64,000 nucleotides of DNA from Polymorphobacter megasporae (GTDB lineage: Bacteria; Pseudomonadota; Alphaproteobacteria; Sphingomonadales; Sphingomonadaceae), in assembly GCF_018982885.2 (NCBI RefSeq), contig NZ_CP081849.1:496001-560000 (forward strand), in the 5' to 3' direction. Numbering within the stretch: position 1 is the stretch's first letter; every line of letters starts with the position of its first letter. Positions 34,923-44,576 of the stretch are shown here, one piece after another. Made by a program: the position numbers and the translations under genes. The notes beneath the pieces were generated by a model. The model was not told where the DNA came from, did no database searches, and saw nothing but the letters and a program-made list of their open reading frames with translations.

Positions 34923-37301
34923 ATGGTGGACCAGGATAGTGGCGCGGGCTCGGTCTGTGAGGTGCCGTCGTACGATATACGGCTGTTCGGGACTTTCACG
35001 ATCGTCGCTGCGAACGGCGAACCGGTTACGCCAGGCGCACGCAAGGCGCGGGCGTTGCTCGCCTATCTAATATTAACGGGCGAGCCGGTCCCGCGCGAGT
35101 GGATCGCCGCCCTTTTGTGGAGTGACCGGGGCGACGAGCAGGCGCGCGCCAGCCTGCGACAGACCCTGTACGAGATGCGGGCATTTGTTTCGGGCGAGTG
35201 TCCACCGATGGCGGCGTTCGACCGGACGCGGATCTGGCTCGTCGCTGGCAGCGTCATGACCGATCTCGACCGAATGCGGCTGCTCGGAACAACCGGGGAG
35301 GCATCTGCGCTGGTGGCGATCGTCGGCGATCAGCCGCGCGACCTTTTGATCGATCTCGACGGCGTCGATGCGGCATTCGACGACTGGCTCGTCGTCGAGC
35401 GCGTCCGTCGGCGTGACGAACGGCGTCGGATCCTCCTGGCGATGGGTGAGCGCGCACTCGCCGGCAGCGACGCGGCGGTGGCGCTCCATCTGGGCAACTG
35501 CCTTCTTGCGATCGACCCGATCGACGAGGCCGGAGCGCGACTGGCAATGACGGCGCACCATCGTTCCGGCGACCGTGACGGGACCCGTCAGACCTTCGCG
35601 CGGCTCGAAATGGCGCTGCGCGACGACATCGGCATGGCACCGTCGGAAGAAACTGTCGCGATGCACCGGGATCTGATGTCGGCACCGCCGGCGCGTCCTC
35701 CCGACAAGCCGGCGGCCCCGTCGTCCCGCCACAGCGTCGACGACGTCACCGGCGTCGAAGCGGCGCGTAAATTCACTGCGCCGGCGGCGCGGCGACCGTA
35801 TCTGCGGCGGGCGACGGTGGCCGTGACCGTCGCCGGCGTGATCGCCGCTGCCGTCGGCCTCTGGGTCTGGCCGTCGAGCGGAGCGGAGCAGCGCATGCTC
35901 CTCGTTGAGCCGCTTCGTGTCGCGCCCGGCGACGGCACCGCACAGACATTGAAGGAGGGGCTGTCGACCGACCTCGCCCGCATGATCGTCGGGAACGACG
36001 CGACTTTGACCGTGGTCGACGCCGGTGACCAGCAGAGCGCTACACGGACCCGCTTCGCGGTTTTTGGAAACGCCCAGAGCAGCAATGGCGTCCTCCACGC
36101 CAACATCAAGCTCGTCGGCGACCATGATGCGATCCTATGGTCGAACAGCTTTTCGCGGCCGATCGGCGACGTCGACGCACTCCGCGAACAAATGGCCGCG
36201 GCAGTCGCCGATGTGACCTTATGTGCTTTGGGCCGCCACGATCCCGGTGCCCTCGACCTTGAGACGATGCGTCTGTTCCTTGGTGCCTGCGAGCAAAAAC
36301 ATGGAGACTGGGAGGTATCGGTCAAGTTGCTCAAGCAGGCGGTCACGCGAAAACCTGATTTCGCGCACGGCTGGGCGATGCTGGCCGCAGCAACCGCGTC
36401 GGTCGCCGACGAGAGCGACGACGCCATGGCAGCGAAGCTTCGGGAACAGGCGGGCCTCTACGCAACAAGGGCGCTGGCGCTCAACCGCAACGAGCCCGAA
36501 GCGTATTATGCCCGCGCCGAGATCCTGCCGGGGCTCGTGAACTGGCACCGTCGCATGCAAATTCTAGCGGCAGGCCATGCCGTCGATCCGACCAATTCGG
36601 TCGTGAACAGTACGATTGCCGGGAACCTCGCTCTCGTTGGTCGCCTGCACGAGGCCGTCGACTATGCTCGTTCGGCCGTCCAGTTCGATCCGTTCAATCC
36701 GCGTGAGCTCGCGTGGCTGGTTGAACTACTTGCCGACGATGGGCAACTTTACGCATCGGCGGCGGTCGCGCAACAGGCCGGGCAGCGATTTCCGCTGAAC
36801 CGCTTCATCCTGCGCAGTGAGTTCATCGCCGCCGCTCTGGTCGGCGACCCCCGCCGCGCCCGCGCCCTGCTTGCCGACGAACTCTCACTTGGCCTCGAGA
36901 TGGACAGCGCGGCGAACTGGAACCAGTTTATCGCTGCCCGCATCGATCCGGCGCCCGCCCGGCTCGACGATGCGGTTCGGTCAATCGTTGCCAGCGCATC
37001 CGACCCGCAGCACGGCGGGCTTGGATCGGTCGTGAAGCTTGGCGTTCTCCAACAGGTCGCCGCAGGCTACGAGCTTATCGCGCGAACGAGCCTAGACAGC
37101 CACACGGAGGTCGACACCGATCAGCTCTTTATCCCGACGATGGCGGCGTTCCGCGCAGATCCCCGCTTCATGGACCTTGCCGTGCGCGTAAAGCTGGTCG
37201 CGATTTGGCTCGAGAGCGGGCATTGGCCCGATTTCTGCGACAGGTCGCTTTCGTATGATTGCAGGATGGCAGCGCAAAAGGCTTTCGCGCACGGAGGATG
37301 A
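34923..37301 (+). CDS. membrane-anchored SARP/BTAD-type regulator with TPR C-terminus
   Basis: Protein of 792 residues. A winged helix (YDIRLFGTFTIVAANGEPVT to SLRQTLYEMR) and a BTAD helical repeat domain (about 140-260) form the cytoplasmic part. A linker leads to one membrane helix (VAVTVAGVIAAAVGLWVWPS, near residue 305). The outer part has a FlgO/TolB-like segment (MLLVEPLRVAPGDGTAQTLK to LWSNSFSRP) and TPR-type helices (about 440-650). The plan is that of CadC-like one-component sensors that bind DNA from the membrane. GAGAGGAGC precedes the ATG. It is divergent from a PEP-CTERM gene. The gene at 43427 has the same layout. Confidence 0.85.
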   Translation: MVDQDSGAGSVCEVPSYDIRLFGTFTIVAANGEPVTPGARKARALLAYLILTGEPVPREWIAALLWSDRGDEQARASLRQTLYEMRAFVSGECPPMAAFDRTRIWLVAGSVMTDLDRMRLLGTTGEASALVAIVGDQPRDLLIDLDGVDAAFDDWLVVERVRRRDERRRILLAMGERALAGSDAAVALHLGNCLLAIDPIDEAGARLAMTAHHRSGDRDGTRQTFARLEMALRDDIGMAPSEETVAMHRDLMSAPPARPPDKPAAPSSRHSVDDVTGVEAARKFTAPAARRPYLRRATVAVTVAGVIAAAVGLWVWPSSGAEQRMLLVEPLRVAPGDGTAQTLKEGLSTDLARMIVGNDATLTVVDAGDQQSATRTRFAVFGNAQSSNGVLHANIKLVGDHDAILWSNSFSRPIGDVDALREQMAAAVADVTLCALGRHDPGALDLETMRLFLGACEQKHGDWEVSVKLLKQAVTRKPDFAHGWAMLAAATASVADESDDAMAAKLREQAGLYATRALALNRNEPEAYYARAEILPGLVNWHRRMQILAAGHAVDPTNSVVNSTIAGNLALVGRLHEAVDYARSAVQFDPFNPRELAWLVELLADDGQLYASAAVAQQAGQRFPLNRFILRSEFIAAALVGDPRRARALLADELSLGLEMDSAANWNQFIAARIDPAPARLDDAVRSIVASASDPQHGGLGSVVKLGVLQQVAAGYELIARTSLDSHTEVDTDQLFIPTMAAFRADPRFMDLAVRVKLVAIWLESGHWPDFCDRSLSYDCRMAAQKAFAHGG

Positions 37302-38329
37302 ACAAATCATTGTGGCGCCTCAGGCCGACTCCCGACATCAGGCTGCATCACACTTAAATCACGCAAATGAACGTGAGAACGGCGGTTGAGTGGGAGCGCC
37401 AAATGTCGTTTTCGGGTCTCGCAGTCTTACGGAGTGAGCTTCATGAAAGTCCGCTTTCGCAGCTGCTCGCGCAAAGCCGTCGGACCGCGTTCGGCCCTGG
37501 TGCCCCATTGGCGTCGTCGCTGCCTCCAGGATTGAGAAAGAGTAGATTGCGGTCCGGCAACTCCGCTTGGGTCAGGATGCGACCGTTTTGTTCGACACGC
37601 CCGCAATGAACCTCATGCGTGCTGGGCTTGCGGGGTAAGCGGACGACGGGGCGCTGGACTGTACTCTTCCGGAAGCGGTGCTCGGCGGCTGCGCCCTGTG
37701 CCATCCGGGGGGGAGCGGTGATGACGGGCTGCAACTAAAGTCGAGTAGCGTACAAAGGAAGAGTCGTGATATCGCGCAGATTGTAGCAAAGTCGGCGCTG
37801 CGTTACGGCTGCAATTCAGCCAAGTGCAGGATCATCGGCATCGCTTTAGGATGGACTGTTCCGACAGGTTTGTTCGGTGCCGTCGCAAGGACTGCACACC
37901 CGTTCGCTTTCCAATAAGCGCCATACGGCAGTAAGCGTTTGCGACATTTGAAGGACGATCGGGAAGCGGGCGCAAGGCGACCGCCGCGCCAAATCATTAC
38001 GCTGCCGCATAGATCGCCTCCGCAACGATTGATGCTTTTCAATGCGGCCGCGGTGCGGCGCGGATCAACGGGAGGCGTACATGATCGATGAACGCTTGCT
38101 TCGGCGTCGGGCGGACGAGCACCGTGGCCGCGCTCTTCAGGCGTAAAAAAAGCAAGTGGCAAAGACGCACAGAGAGTCTGCCCAGCAGTATGCCGCCCGC
38201 GCGGATCATCTGAAGGCCGGCGTCACGCCAACTGGATCGATGGCCTAGAATACCAATCGCCGCGTTCTGCAAAACGGCCGAGCGCCCCGCGGTCTACTTG
38301 TATCGGCATAGCCTGGTGCCAGGCGAGGC
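37302..38329. other. 1-kb stretch without recognisable genes
   Basis: Short frames exist on both strands (for instance 37441-37734 minus and 37803-38162 minus), but none shows a family, signal peptide or good ribosome site. It may be decayed DNA. Confidence 0.45.
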
Positions 38330-38353
38330 GGGACGGCCAAGTAAGGCCGTCCC
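38330..38353 (-). terminator. hairpin after the fibro-slime PEP-CTERM gene
   Basis: GGGACGGCC and GGCCGTCCC enclose six bases, 25 bases beyond the stop of the leftward gene. There is no clear T-run. Confidence 0.65.
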
Positions 38354-38378
38354 ATACAACATGATTGAGGATGGTCAT

Positions 38379-39149
38379 TTAAGCCGCGACGGTAGTCGGG
38401 CGACGGCGGCGTACGCTTAGGCCCACGAAACCGAAGCCCGCGACCATCATGGCCCATGTGGCTGGCTCAGGTACGCCACCGACCGGCGGCGTGACGACGA
38501 TGTTGCTTGTGTCGACGTTGAAATAGAGCCCCGCGCCGGTAACGTTGCGATCGACGTAGAACAGTGTGAAGTTATGCACGCCGGCAGCGAGGACCGATGT
38601 CGTCACAGGAGCCGCTGAAACGCCGTGGATCCCACCCTCTTGAGCGATGACATTGCGGTCGAGCGCAAGGAAGGCGTCGTCGTCAGCGCCGAAGCTGAAA
38701 GTGACCGATTCGGGCGCAGTCAGGTTAAACTGACCCGAAATCGTTGCGCCCTGAAATCCATGGGAATCGTCAGTTCCGGTTCCGTTGTTTGGATAGAAAT
38801 TATAGTTCGCGAACGGGCTCGTGACGGTCGCGGTGCCGGTATAGGTAACATGGCTATTCAGACCCGGGCTCCACCACGTGATCTGGCCGTCTGGCGTGGT
38901 GTCGTGGATAAACGGAGCCGCTGAGGCCGCGTTATAGACCGGCAGGCCGAGTGCGCCCAACGTCGGCTTGACTTCGTCATAGTAGGTCGGCGTGCAGCAG
39001 CCGATCGTGTTGAAATCGGGGTCGCCGCTGCCGCCGCCATAGGTTCCTGCAATCGTATAGTAGTTGATAGTGAATGTGTTAGCAGCCAGCGCCGGCGCGG
39101 CGACCGTCGCGGCTAAACAACATAATCCAAGCGAGATTGACTTTAGCAT
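38379..39149 (-). CDS. PEP-CTERM protein with fibro-slime-like domain
   Basis: Exported protein of 256 residues. ATG 39149 is chosen: GGAGGGG lies 7 bases before it and a signal peptide (MLKSISLGLCCLAATVAAPA) follows. The mature part carries a fibro-slime-like pattern (TFSFGADDDAFLALDRNVIA, then EGGIHG and FTLFYVDRNVTGAGLYFNVD), a beta-sandwich with acidic loops often found in surface proteins. The tail is GVPEPATWAMMVAGFGFVGL followed by five arginines of six residues. A hairpin follows the gene. The role in attachment or matrix is inferred from domain type. Confidence 0.88.
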   Translation of the reverse strand: MLKSISLGLCCLAATVAAPALAANTFTINYYTIAGTYGGGSGDPDFNTIGCCTPTYYDEVKPTLGALGLPVYNAASAAPFIHDTTPDGQITWWSPGLNSHVTYTGTATVTSPFANYNFYPNNGTGTDDSHGFQGATISGQFNLTAPESVTFSFGADDDAFLALDRNVIAQEGGIHGVSAAPVTTSVLAAGVHNFTLFYVDRNVTGAGLYFNVDTSNIVVTPPVGGVPEPATWAMMVAGFGFVGLSVRRRRPTTVAA

Positions 39150-39498
39150 GCTGACACCCCTCCATCCTTCAAAGCGACCAAGCGCGACGTTGCGCGATAT
39201 CGTCATGATTAATGAATGATTTCCGTGCGTCCGTCCTCCTGCATAAGCAGGCATGAACCGGCATTTACCTGCATTGCGACGTCGGCTCGGGGCGATAAGC
39301 TTCCAAGCGTCGCGACGCCGGATCTGGGCAGAGCGTCCGACGTCAGCTTATCCCAGATGAAATCCGAGAAGAGGTGAGGCGGCTTTCGGGCCCCCTTATT
39401 GCTGGTTAAGGCACAAGAGAGCCGCGCCGGTGCGGTTTGCCGCCAGCGTGCTTTTGGCATAGCTAATTGAATAAGCATCCGGTTGAGGACGTCCGACG
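39150..39498. other. upstream region of the fibro-slime PEP-CTERM gene
   Basis: No gene recognised; no sigma-54 type box seen on the minus strand. Confidence 0.45.
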
Positions 39499-39893
39499 GT
39501 GAAAAGCGCAACGCGCATGCTGGTTGTCGCGGTCACTGCGGCCTTACTGGCCGGCTACGGTAAGAAGGAGCCCTCGTCCGGTGCCTTGAGGAATTCGGGT
39601 CGATTTACGGGCATAGGTGTATTCGCTCCGCGATGGCTGTGGGCGAAGATGAACATGCTCGAGCCAAGTCGGACGCCGCTGATGCAAGGATCGAGAATGA
39701 TGAAGACGTGATCGTCGTCCTCTACAGCGACACCGGAGAGGTGCGCCAGTGCGGCGACCACAGTGGCGACTGCGTTGGAATGGATCCTTGGAGCGGGGCG
39801 AAGGCACAAGGAACGCTGCCAGCTCGATTGACGAAGCACGCTTCCGACGCTGCGGTTCAGGATCAGACCACCACGGTTGAAACCTTAAAGTAG
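39499..39893 (+). pseudogene. possible small lipoprotein gene, frame-broken
   Basis: ATG 39499 opens a lipoprotein-like signal (MKSATRMLVVAVTAALLAGY followed by GKKEPSS), but the lipobox Cys is Tyr. The frame then becomes non-protein-like, while an acidic, plausible stretch (DAADARIENDEDVIVVLYSD) continues in another frame from about 39633 to 39893. It may be a decayed gene or two unrelated frames; no family was recognised. Confidence 0.35.
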
Positions 39894-40115
39894 CGCCATA
39901 GCTGTGTGACGCCACATTAAGACCCGCGGAAGCGTTCAGCTTCCATGTGCCGGGGAACGACTGCGGGAGATTGAATGCGGCACGGCATCGCGGTCTGCGA
40001 CGGCAGCTATCTCCCTTATGACTGCCCAAAGCGGATTCGCGACTATCGGCCCCTTTCGGGCCAAGAGCATAAGCCAAGTCTTATCGATAGCTCCAGCCTC
40101 TCCCAGTTCGTTAAG

Positions 40116-41951
40116 CTAACGATCGACGCGATGGCCCACCATTGGTCGAAGACGGGGTGTAACTTTGGCTGTCGTGCTCGTGGCGATTGATTGAAACAGG
40201 TCGAACGCTGCCGCGGCGGGCAGCGTGCCATAGGTGCCATTGATGCTCGACTCAGCTGTACCCCCGTTCCAGGCGAGGCCGGGGGGCTTGGCGAACTGCG
40301 CCATAGTCGCCGTTCGCGCTGAATAATGGAGCGTTCCCGCGCCGCCGGTCAGGGTCACGCTTTCGCTGTTGCCGGGTCCGACTAGGTCGACCTCATAGGC
40401 CGCGATCGGGCAGATGTTGCCGGCGGCGACACCGAGGTCGCGGGCGAGATCCCATGTTACCTTGCCCTTCTGCGCGCCGGTCGGGTCGGTGGCAATAAAG
40501 GTCGCGCCGGTGACGCGCTCGTCGGTATCGGTGGCGAGCTGGATTGTAAGGTTCCAGCCGGCTGCGACCCCGCCCGGCACGGCGCACAACTTCGTCGTCT
40601 TGTTGACGAAAAAGCTCAGTCCGCCGCCTACGGTCGTCGGCGGCGAGGCGATGTTCCAGCTATTGATCCAGCAGTTGAGGTTGGTGCCGTCGTAGTCGAT
40701 TATATACTGTTGCCACACTGCCGCCTGTCCGTTCAGGGCATAGGCGTTGAACTGGAGCGAATAGCCGAACACCTGCGATGCGCCGATCTGCGGCAAGCCG
40801 TTGGCGCTGTACGCAAGCGCGCTAGACACTGATAACGTCACCTGTGGCGACTGGATCGGCCGGCCGTGGTTGTGGAGCAGGTAGTTCGTCGAGCTGCCCA
40901 GGGTGCCGGTGGTCGGCGCGATCCCTGTCACCGCCGTGGGACCGCCCTGGAAGGCGACAACCAGCCGACCATCGGTGCTCCGCGTCGCGGCGACCGCACT
41001 CGCGACGAACCCTGCCGCGACGCCGGTCCACGGCCCGTTGACTGCCGTTTGCCAGTTGCCATAGGCATTACCGTCCATGCCGATGTAAAAGAGTTCGAGC
41101 CGTCCGTCCTGGTCCATGCATAGAGAAAGCTGCTGCGCTTGGCCGCCAAAGTTCGACTCGCCGTTCCAGCCGCCGCCGGCGCTGACCTGCCAATTGTGAT
41201 AGATTCCGTCGTTTGTGCCGATATAGAAGATCTCGAGCCGGCCATCGGCATTTCGTATCGCTGTCACGTCCTTGCCGAAGCCGCCGAGCCCGGCCGCAGT
41301 TGCGCCCGACCCGCCACCGCCCCAGTCACTTCCGTTGGGCGACGTCTGCCAGTTGTGGTAGAGACCGCGGTCCATCCCGACGTAAATCAGTTCAAGCCGG
41401 CCGTCGGCGTTGGCCAGCAGGGTCAGCCGCCGGGCTTTGCCGCGAAACGCCGCCCCATCCCACGGACCGTTGCTTGGGGCGCGTTCCCAATTGTGATAAA
41501 TATTGACGTCAAGGCCGATATAGAACAGCTCGAGTCGGCCATCGGCATTGGCCGCGAGCGCAACCTCCTTTGCCGACGCTCCGGTCAGCCAGGCGCCCGG
41601 CCAGTTATCCGATCCAGCATTATCCGGCCAATTATGATAAATGCGATTGTCCATACCGACGTAGAAGAATTCGAGGCGGCCATCGCTATTGCGCGCGACC
41701 GCAAGTTGGCGTGCGGTGATATTGAGCGCCTTACGAGCAGACCACCCCGACGTCGCTGACGCCGATGTCTGCGACCAGTGATAGACTTGGAAATCGCCCG
41801 CAATTACAAACAGTTCAAGCCGCCCGTCGGCATTGGCCGCGAGAGCGACCTGCTGGACGATGTTAAGGTCAGCCCCGACGTCGAGCACCTCGCTCGGCCC
41901 CCAGCCATTGTTCACTGCCGTTTGATAACGGTAATACACTCCGTCGGTCAT
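40116..41951 (-). CDS. PLL-like seven-bladed beta-propeller protein with novel C-terminal domain
   Basis: Protein of 611 residues. Residues 1 to about 335 hold at least six copies of a repeat of about 45-50 residues with the core NADGRLELFYIGMDxxxYHNW, plus a closing blade (TDGRLVVAFQGG). This matches PLL-type propellers (DUF346 repeats; PLL of Photorhabdus is a fucose-binding lectin). The C-terminal 260 residues (from SPQVTLSVSSALAYSANGLP) form an unrecognised domain with two cysteines (NLNCWINSWN, KLCAVPGG). No signal peptide is seen. AGGAG lies 7 bases before ATG 41951. It starts 38 bases after the PEP-CTERM gene stop, so they are probably one operon. Confidence 0.78.
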   Translation of the reverse strand: MTDGVYYRYQTAVNNGWGPSEVLDVGADLNIVQQVALAANADGRLELFVIAGDFQVYHWSQTSASATSGWSARKALNITARQLAVARNSDGRLEFFYVGMDNRIYHNWPDNAGSDNWPGAWLTGASAKEVALAANADGRLELFYIGLDVNIYHNWERAPSNGPWDGAAFRGKARRLTLLANADGRLELIYVGMDRGLYHNWQTSPNGSDWGGGGSGATAAGLGGFGKDVTAIRNADGRLEIFYIGTNDGIYHNWQVSAGGGWNGESNFGGQAQQLSLCMDQDGRLELFYIGMDGNAYGNWQTAVNGPWTGVAAGFVASAVAATRSTDGRLVVAFQGGPTAVTGIAPTTGTLGSSTNYLLHNHGRPIQSPQVTLSVSSALAYSANGLPQIGASQVFGYSLQFNAYALNGQAAVWQQYIIDYDGTNLNCWINSWNIASPPTTVGGGLSFFVNKTTKLCAVPGGVAAGWNLTIQLATDTDERVTGATFIATDPTGAQKGKVTWDLARDLGVAAGNICPIAAYEVDLVGPGNSESVTLTGGAGTLHYSARTATMAQFAKPPGLAWNGGTAESSINGTYGTLPAAAAFDLFQSIATSTTAKVTPRLRPMVGHRVDR

Positions 41952-41989
41952 GCCGCGCTCCTGACGAATAAATCCGAGCCGAGTAATCT

Positions 41990-42825
41990 CTAGAGCTTGC
42001 TAGCCCGCCAATTAAAAAGCTCTCGACCACGCTTACGCCGGAGCGTTAGCCCAACGCCGCCAAAACCGGCGAGAAGAAGAAGCCACATAGAAGGCTCCGG
42101 AACTGCGCCGACGGAAGCACGGTTACCGACACCGTCACTGATCTCCAACTTCACATTTGGATGTAATGCCTGATAGGCCGGGTCGATATAGATATAGGGA
42201 TCGGCAAATGCGATAGACGAAGACGTGAAGTGGGGATACCCAAAAGAAGCGGCTGTTGTCGCCAAGATGATCTCGCCAGACGACTCACCAGCTATGAAGG
42301 CGGTATGAAAGATTCCATCGATCGACTGGCTGCTGGGATTTGGGTACCGCCACCAGCACCTACGCGAAAATCGCCGTTATCTATCATTCCATAAAATGTA
42401 TTTTGAAAAAAGCTGATCAAAGCTGTGCTAGCCGGAGAGTCACCTGTCCCCGGAGCGGGAAGCACACGTGACGCACCAATAGCGTACAAGATGTCGACTG
42501 GTACAGTCGATGTTGCGCCAACAACGTCGTAGTAATAAGCTAAACCATTTTCCGCTTCAGAACTAATACCATCCTCTAGCTTTGCTACAGAAGAAGCGCT
42601 GCTTTCGAGTCTCGCCGAAGAAGTGCTTGTTACCGCTGTCGCGGATGCGCCATTGAGACTGTAGTATAAAGTTGTGTTAAGTGCACTACTTTTGAGATAA
42701 ATAGGCTCCGCAGATGAATCAATAATTAGGAGCGTGGTAGCAACCGCCGGTGGCGGGGCCGCTTGTCCGGGCGATCCAATTGCCCCTGAAATAAAGAACA
42801 GAAACAATAATTGATCAATTCGCAT
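41990..42825 (-). pseudogene. PEP-CTERM surface protein split by one frameshift
   Basis: ATG 42825 opens a signal peptide (MRIDQLLFLFFISGAIGSPG) and a Ser/Ala-rich domain (IIDSSAEPIYLKSSALNTTL, DILYAIGASRVLPAPGTGDS) up to GGGTQIP. Near 42345 one base is missing (ATCCCAGCAGC). The other frame resumes as SIDGIFHTAFIAGESSGEII and ends VPEPSMWLLLLAGFGGVGLT plus the arginine cluster, stop at 41990. With one base restored it is a complete protein of about 278 residues. The gene is more A+T-rich than its neighbours. A real lesion and a sequencing error cannot be told apart here. Confidence 0.82.
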
Positions 42826-42922
42826 AATCATCAACCTGTAAAACTCTGTGATGGTCTGAACGGCAAATCGTAATAAAGCTATAATCCGAACCTTGGGTAT
42901 AGGCGTCTGACGTTGCTTGAAG

Positions 42923-43174
42923 TCATGGCCCGCACGCGACGTTTTCCAGCCTTGCGCAGATCTGCGAGGTGCCGGGGCCGAAACTCAGCTGCAATATTAT
43001 CAGCAGTAGCATAGCCGCAGCCGATGCCAGCTGCATCGCCAACCAGACGTGGTGGCGTGGAACGACAGGTTCATCCATCAGGCCCCCCGTTAATACCGCC
43101 TCGCCTGACTCCGGCGAGGTGCCACAGTTGCGATCGGAGCGGATGCCGATGCACCCTAAATCTTCAGCTGTCAT
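42923..43174 (-). CDS. small single-pass membrane protein, function unknown
   Basis: Protein of 83 residues. ATG 43174 has AAGGGG about 6 bases upstream. The first half is soluble with two cysteines (MTAEDLGCIGIRSDRNCGTS), followed by MDEPVVPRHH and one membrane helix (WLAMQLASAAAMLLLIILQL), then a short tail with two more cysteines (SQICARLENVACGP). No family was recognised. It is divergent from the wing-helix/TPR regulator at 43427 and 97 bases upstream of the PEP-CTERM gene on the same strand. Confidence 0.55.
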   Translation of the reverse strand: MTAEDLGCIGIRSDRNCGTSPESGEAVLTGGLMDEPVVPRHHVWLAMQLASAAAMLLLIILQLSFGPGTSQICARLENVACGP

Positions 43175-43679
43175 AGCGAACCCCTTGGTCGGCACAGAGG
43201 ATCGACCGCGGGTCGGCGAGGTAGGCAAATCAATCCTTCTCAAAAGTCATTAATTGTCACATATACAACTACTTGCGGTATAGAGCGCATTCAATCTGCG
43301 AATTCAGGCGCGTTTGCTTTTCACTGGAGGGGCACGATCTTTGCGATCGAACAGTGCTCGTTTATGGTGTTGCTCATCCAAATTTGCCGCTATTCAGACG
43401 TGCCGTTCTTTCCGGAGTGATCCTCCATGGATGTTTCGATTATGGACGACAGCTTCTATCGGTGGGGGCGCTTCACGCTAGACCCCGGTCGCCGTTCGCT
43501 TTGTTGCGACGGCGAGACTGTCAAAGTCAGTGAGCGGCTCTTTGATGTCCTTCATTATCTTGTCGCGAACTGCGAGCGCGTTGTAGGCCGGACCGACTTG
43601 CTCGAGGCGGTGTGGGCCGGCCGGATCGTTGATGACAATAATGTCAGCCAAGCCATTTTTGAATTGCGCAAAATTCTAA

Positions 43680-44576
43680 GAGTCCGTTTGAGAATGCTCA
43701 CGGGTGGACGATCCGTCTTAGCATCAGGCTGCCGAGGGCGACGTGGATCATGGCTTCGGAGACATCGATCCGCTGTTCGTAATCGCGGACGAGGCGCTTC
43801 CATCGTGTCATCCAGCCAAAGGTGCGCTCGACCACCCATCGCCGCGGCAGCACTTTGAAGCCGGGCTCCTTGTCGGTGCGGCGGATGATCTCGAGGACGA
43901 AGTCCTGGTAGATGGCCGCGTCCATCAACTTGGTGCGGTCATAGGCGCCATCGGCGAACAGGTGCTTGAGCCAGGGCCACCGCTTGCGGATCGCGGCAAC
44001 GATCGCCTGCGCGCCGGCGCTGTCGGAGATGTCCGCCGTCGTCAGGTTGATCATCAATAGCCGCCCGTCGGTGTCCACGGCAATGTGACGCTTGCGGCCG
44101 AGGACCTTCTTGCCGGCGTCGAACCCACGGCTTTGCGCTGCCGGAGCCTTGATCGACTGACTGTCGATCACTGCTGCACTCGGGCTTTGCTCACGACCCT
44201 CGCGTGCCCGGTCCAGCATCAGCGTGACGTCGTGGAGCGTGCGAAACAACAGCCGCCGCACAAGCCGCCGAAACCACCAATAGACCGTCTGCCATGGCGG
44301 AAAGTCGTTCGGCAGCATCCGCCAGCCGCCACCCGTCCGAGCAAGATAACGCAAGGCGTCAAGCACCGCGCGAAGATCCGTCGTCGGCTTACGCCCTCGT
44401 TTTGGCGCGGGTGGCAGAAACGGCTTGATAAACCGCCACTCCTCGTCCGTCAGATCGGTCGGGTAGCGCTTCGCTCGCTGCTCAAATCCAGCCATCCGGC
44501 CACGGCTCGCTCGGGTCCACATCCCAAGCTTGAATCACAACCGCGCCACCCCTTCAAGCCATTCTCAAACGGTCTC
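43680..44576 (-). mobile_element. IS5 family insertion with TAA target repeats
   Basis: The terminal repeats are GAGTCCGTTTGAGAATG on the left and GAGACCGTTTGAGAATG inward from the right. TAA flanks both ends (43677-43679, 44577-44579). The transposase frame is intact, and the host gene is restored exactly on removal, so the insertion is recent. Confidence 0.94.
43698..44522 (-). CDS. IS5 family transposase
   Basis: DDE transposase of about 274 residues: [40 protein letters not shown], then catalytic Asp in [20 protein letters not shown], the second Asp in [18 protein letters not shown], and the Glu in [23 protein letters not shown] 44522 gives the longest form; MAGFEQ at 44495 is an alternative. 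It differs clearly from the IS5 copy at 27075, so two different IS5 types are present. Confidence 0.93.
   Translation of the reverse strand: MWTRASRGRMAGFEQRAKRYPTDLTDEEWRFIKPFLPPAPKRGRKPTTDLRAVLDALRYLARTGGGWRMLPNDFPPWQTVYWWFRRLVRRLLFRTLHDVTLMLDRAREGREQSPSAAVIDSQSIKAPAAQSRGFDAGKKVLGRKRHIAVDTDGRLLMINLTTADISDSAGAQAIVAAIRKRWPWLKHLFADGAYDRTKLMDAAIYQDFVLEIIRRTDKEPGFKVLPRRWVVERTFGWMTRWKRLVRDYEQRIDVSEAMIHVALGSLMLRRIVHP

Noticed and set aside
37441-37734. Minus-strand frame of 97 codons in the 1-kb gap
   Set aside because: No ribosome site, signal peptide or family resemblance.
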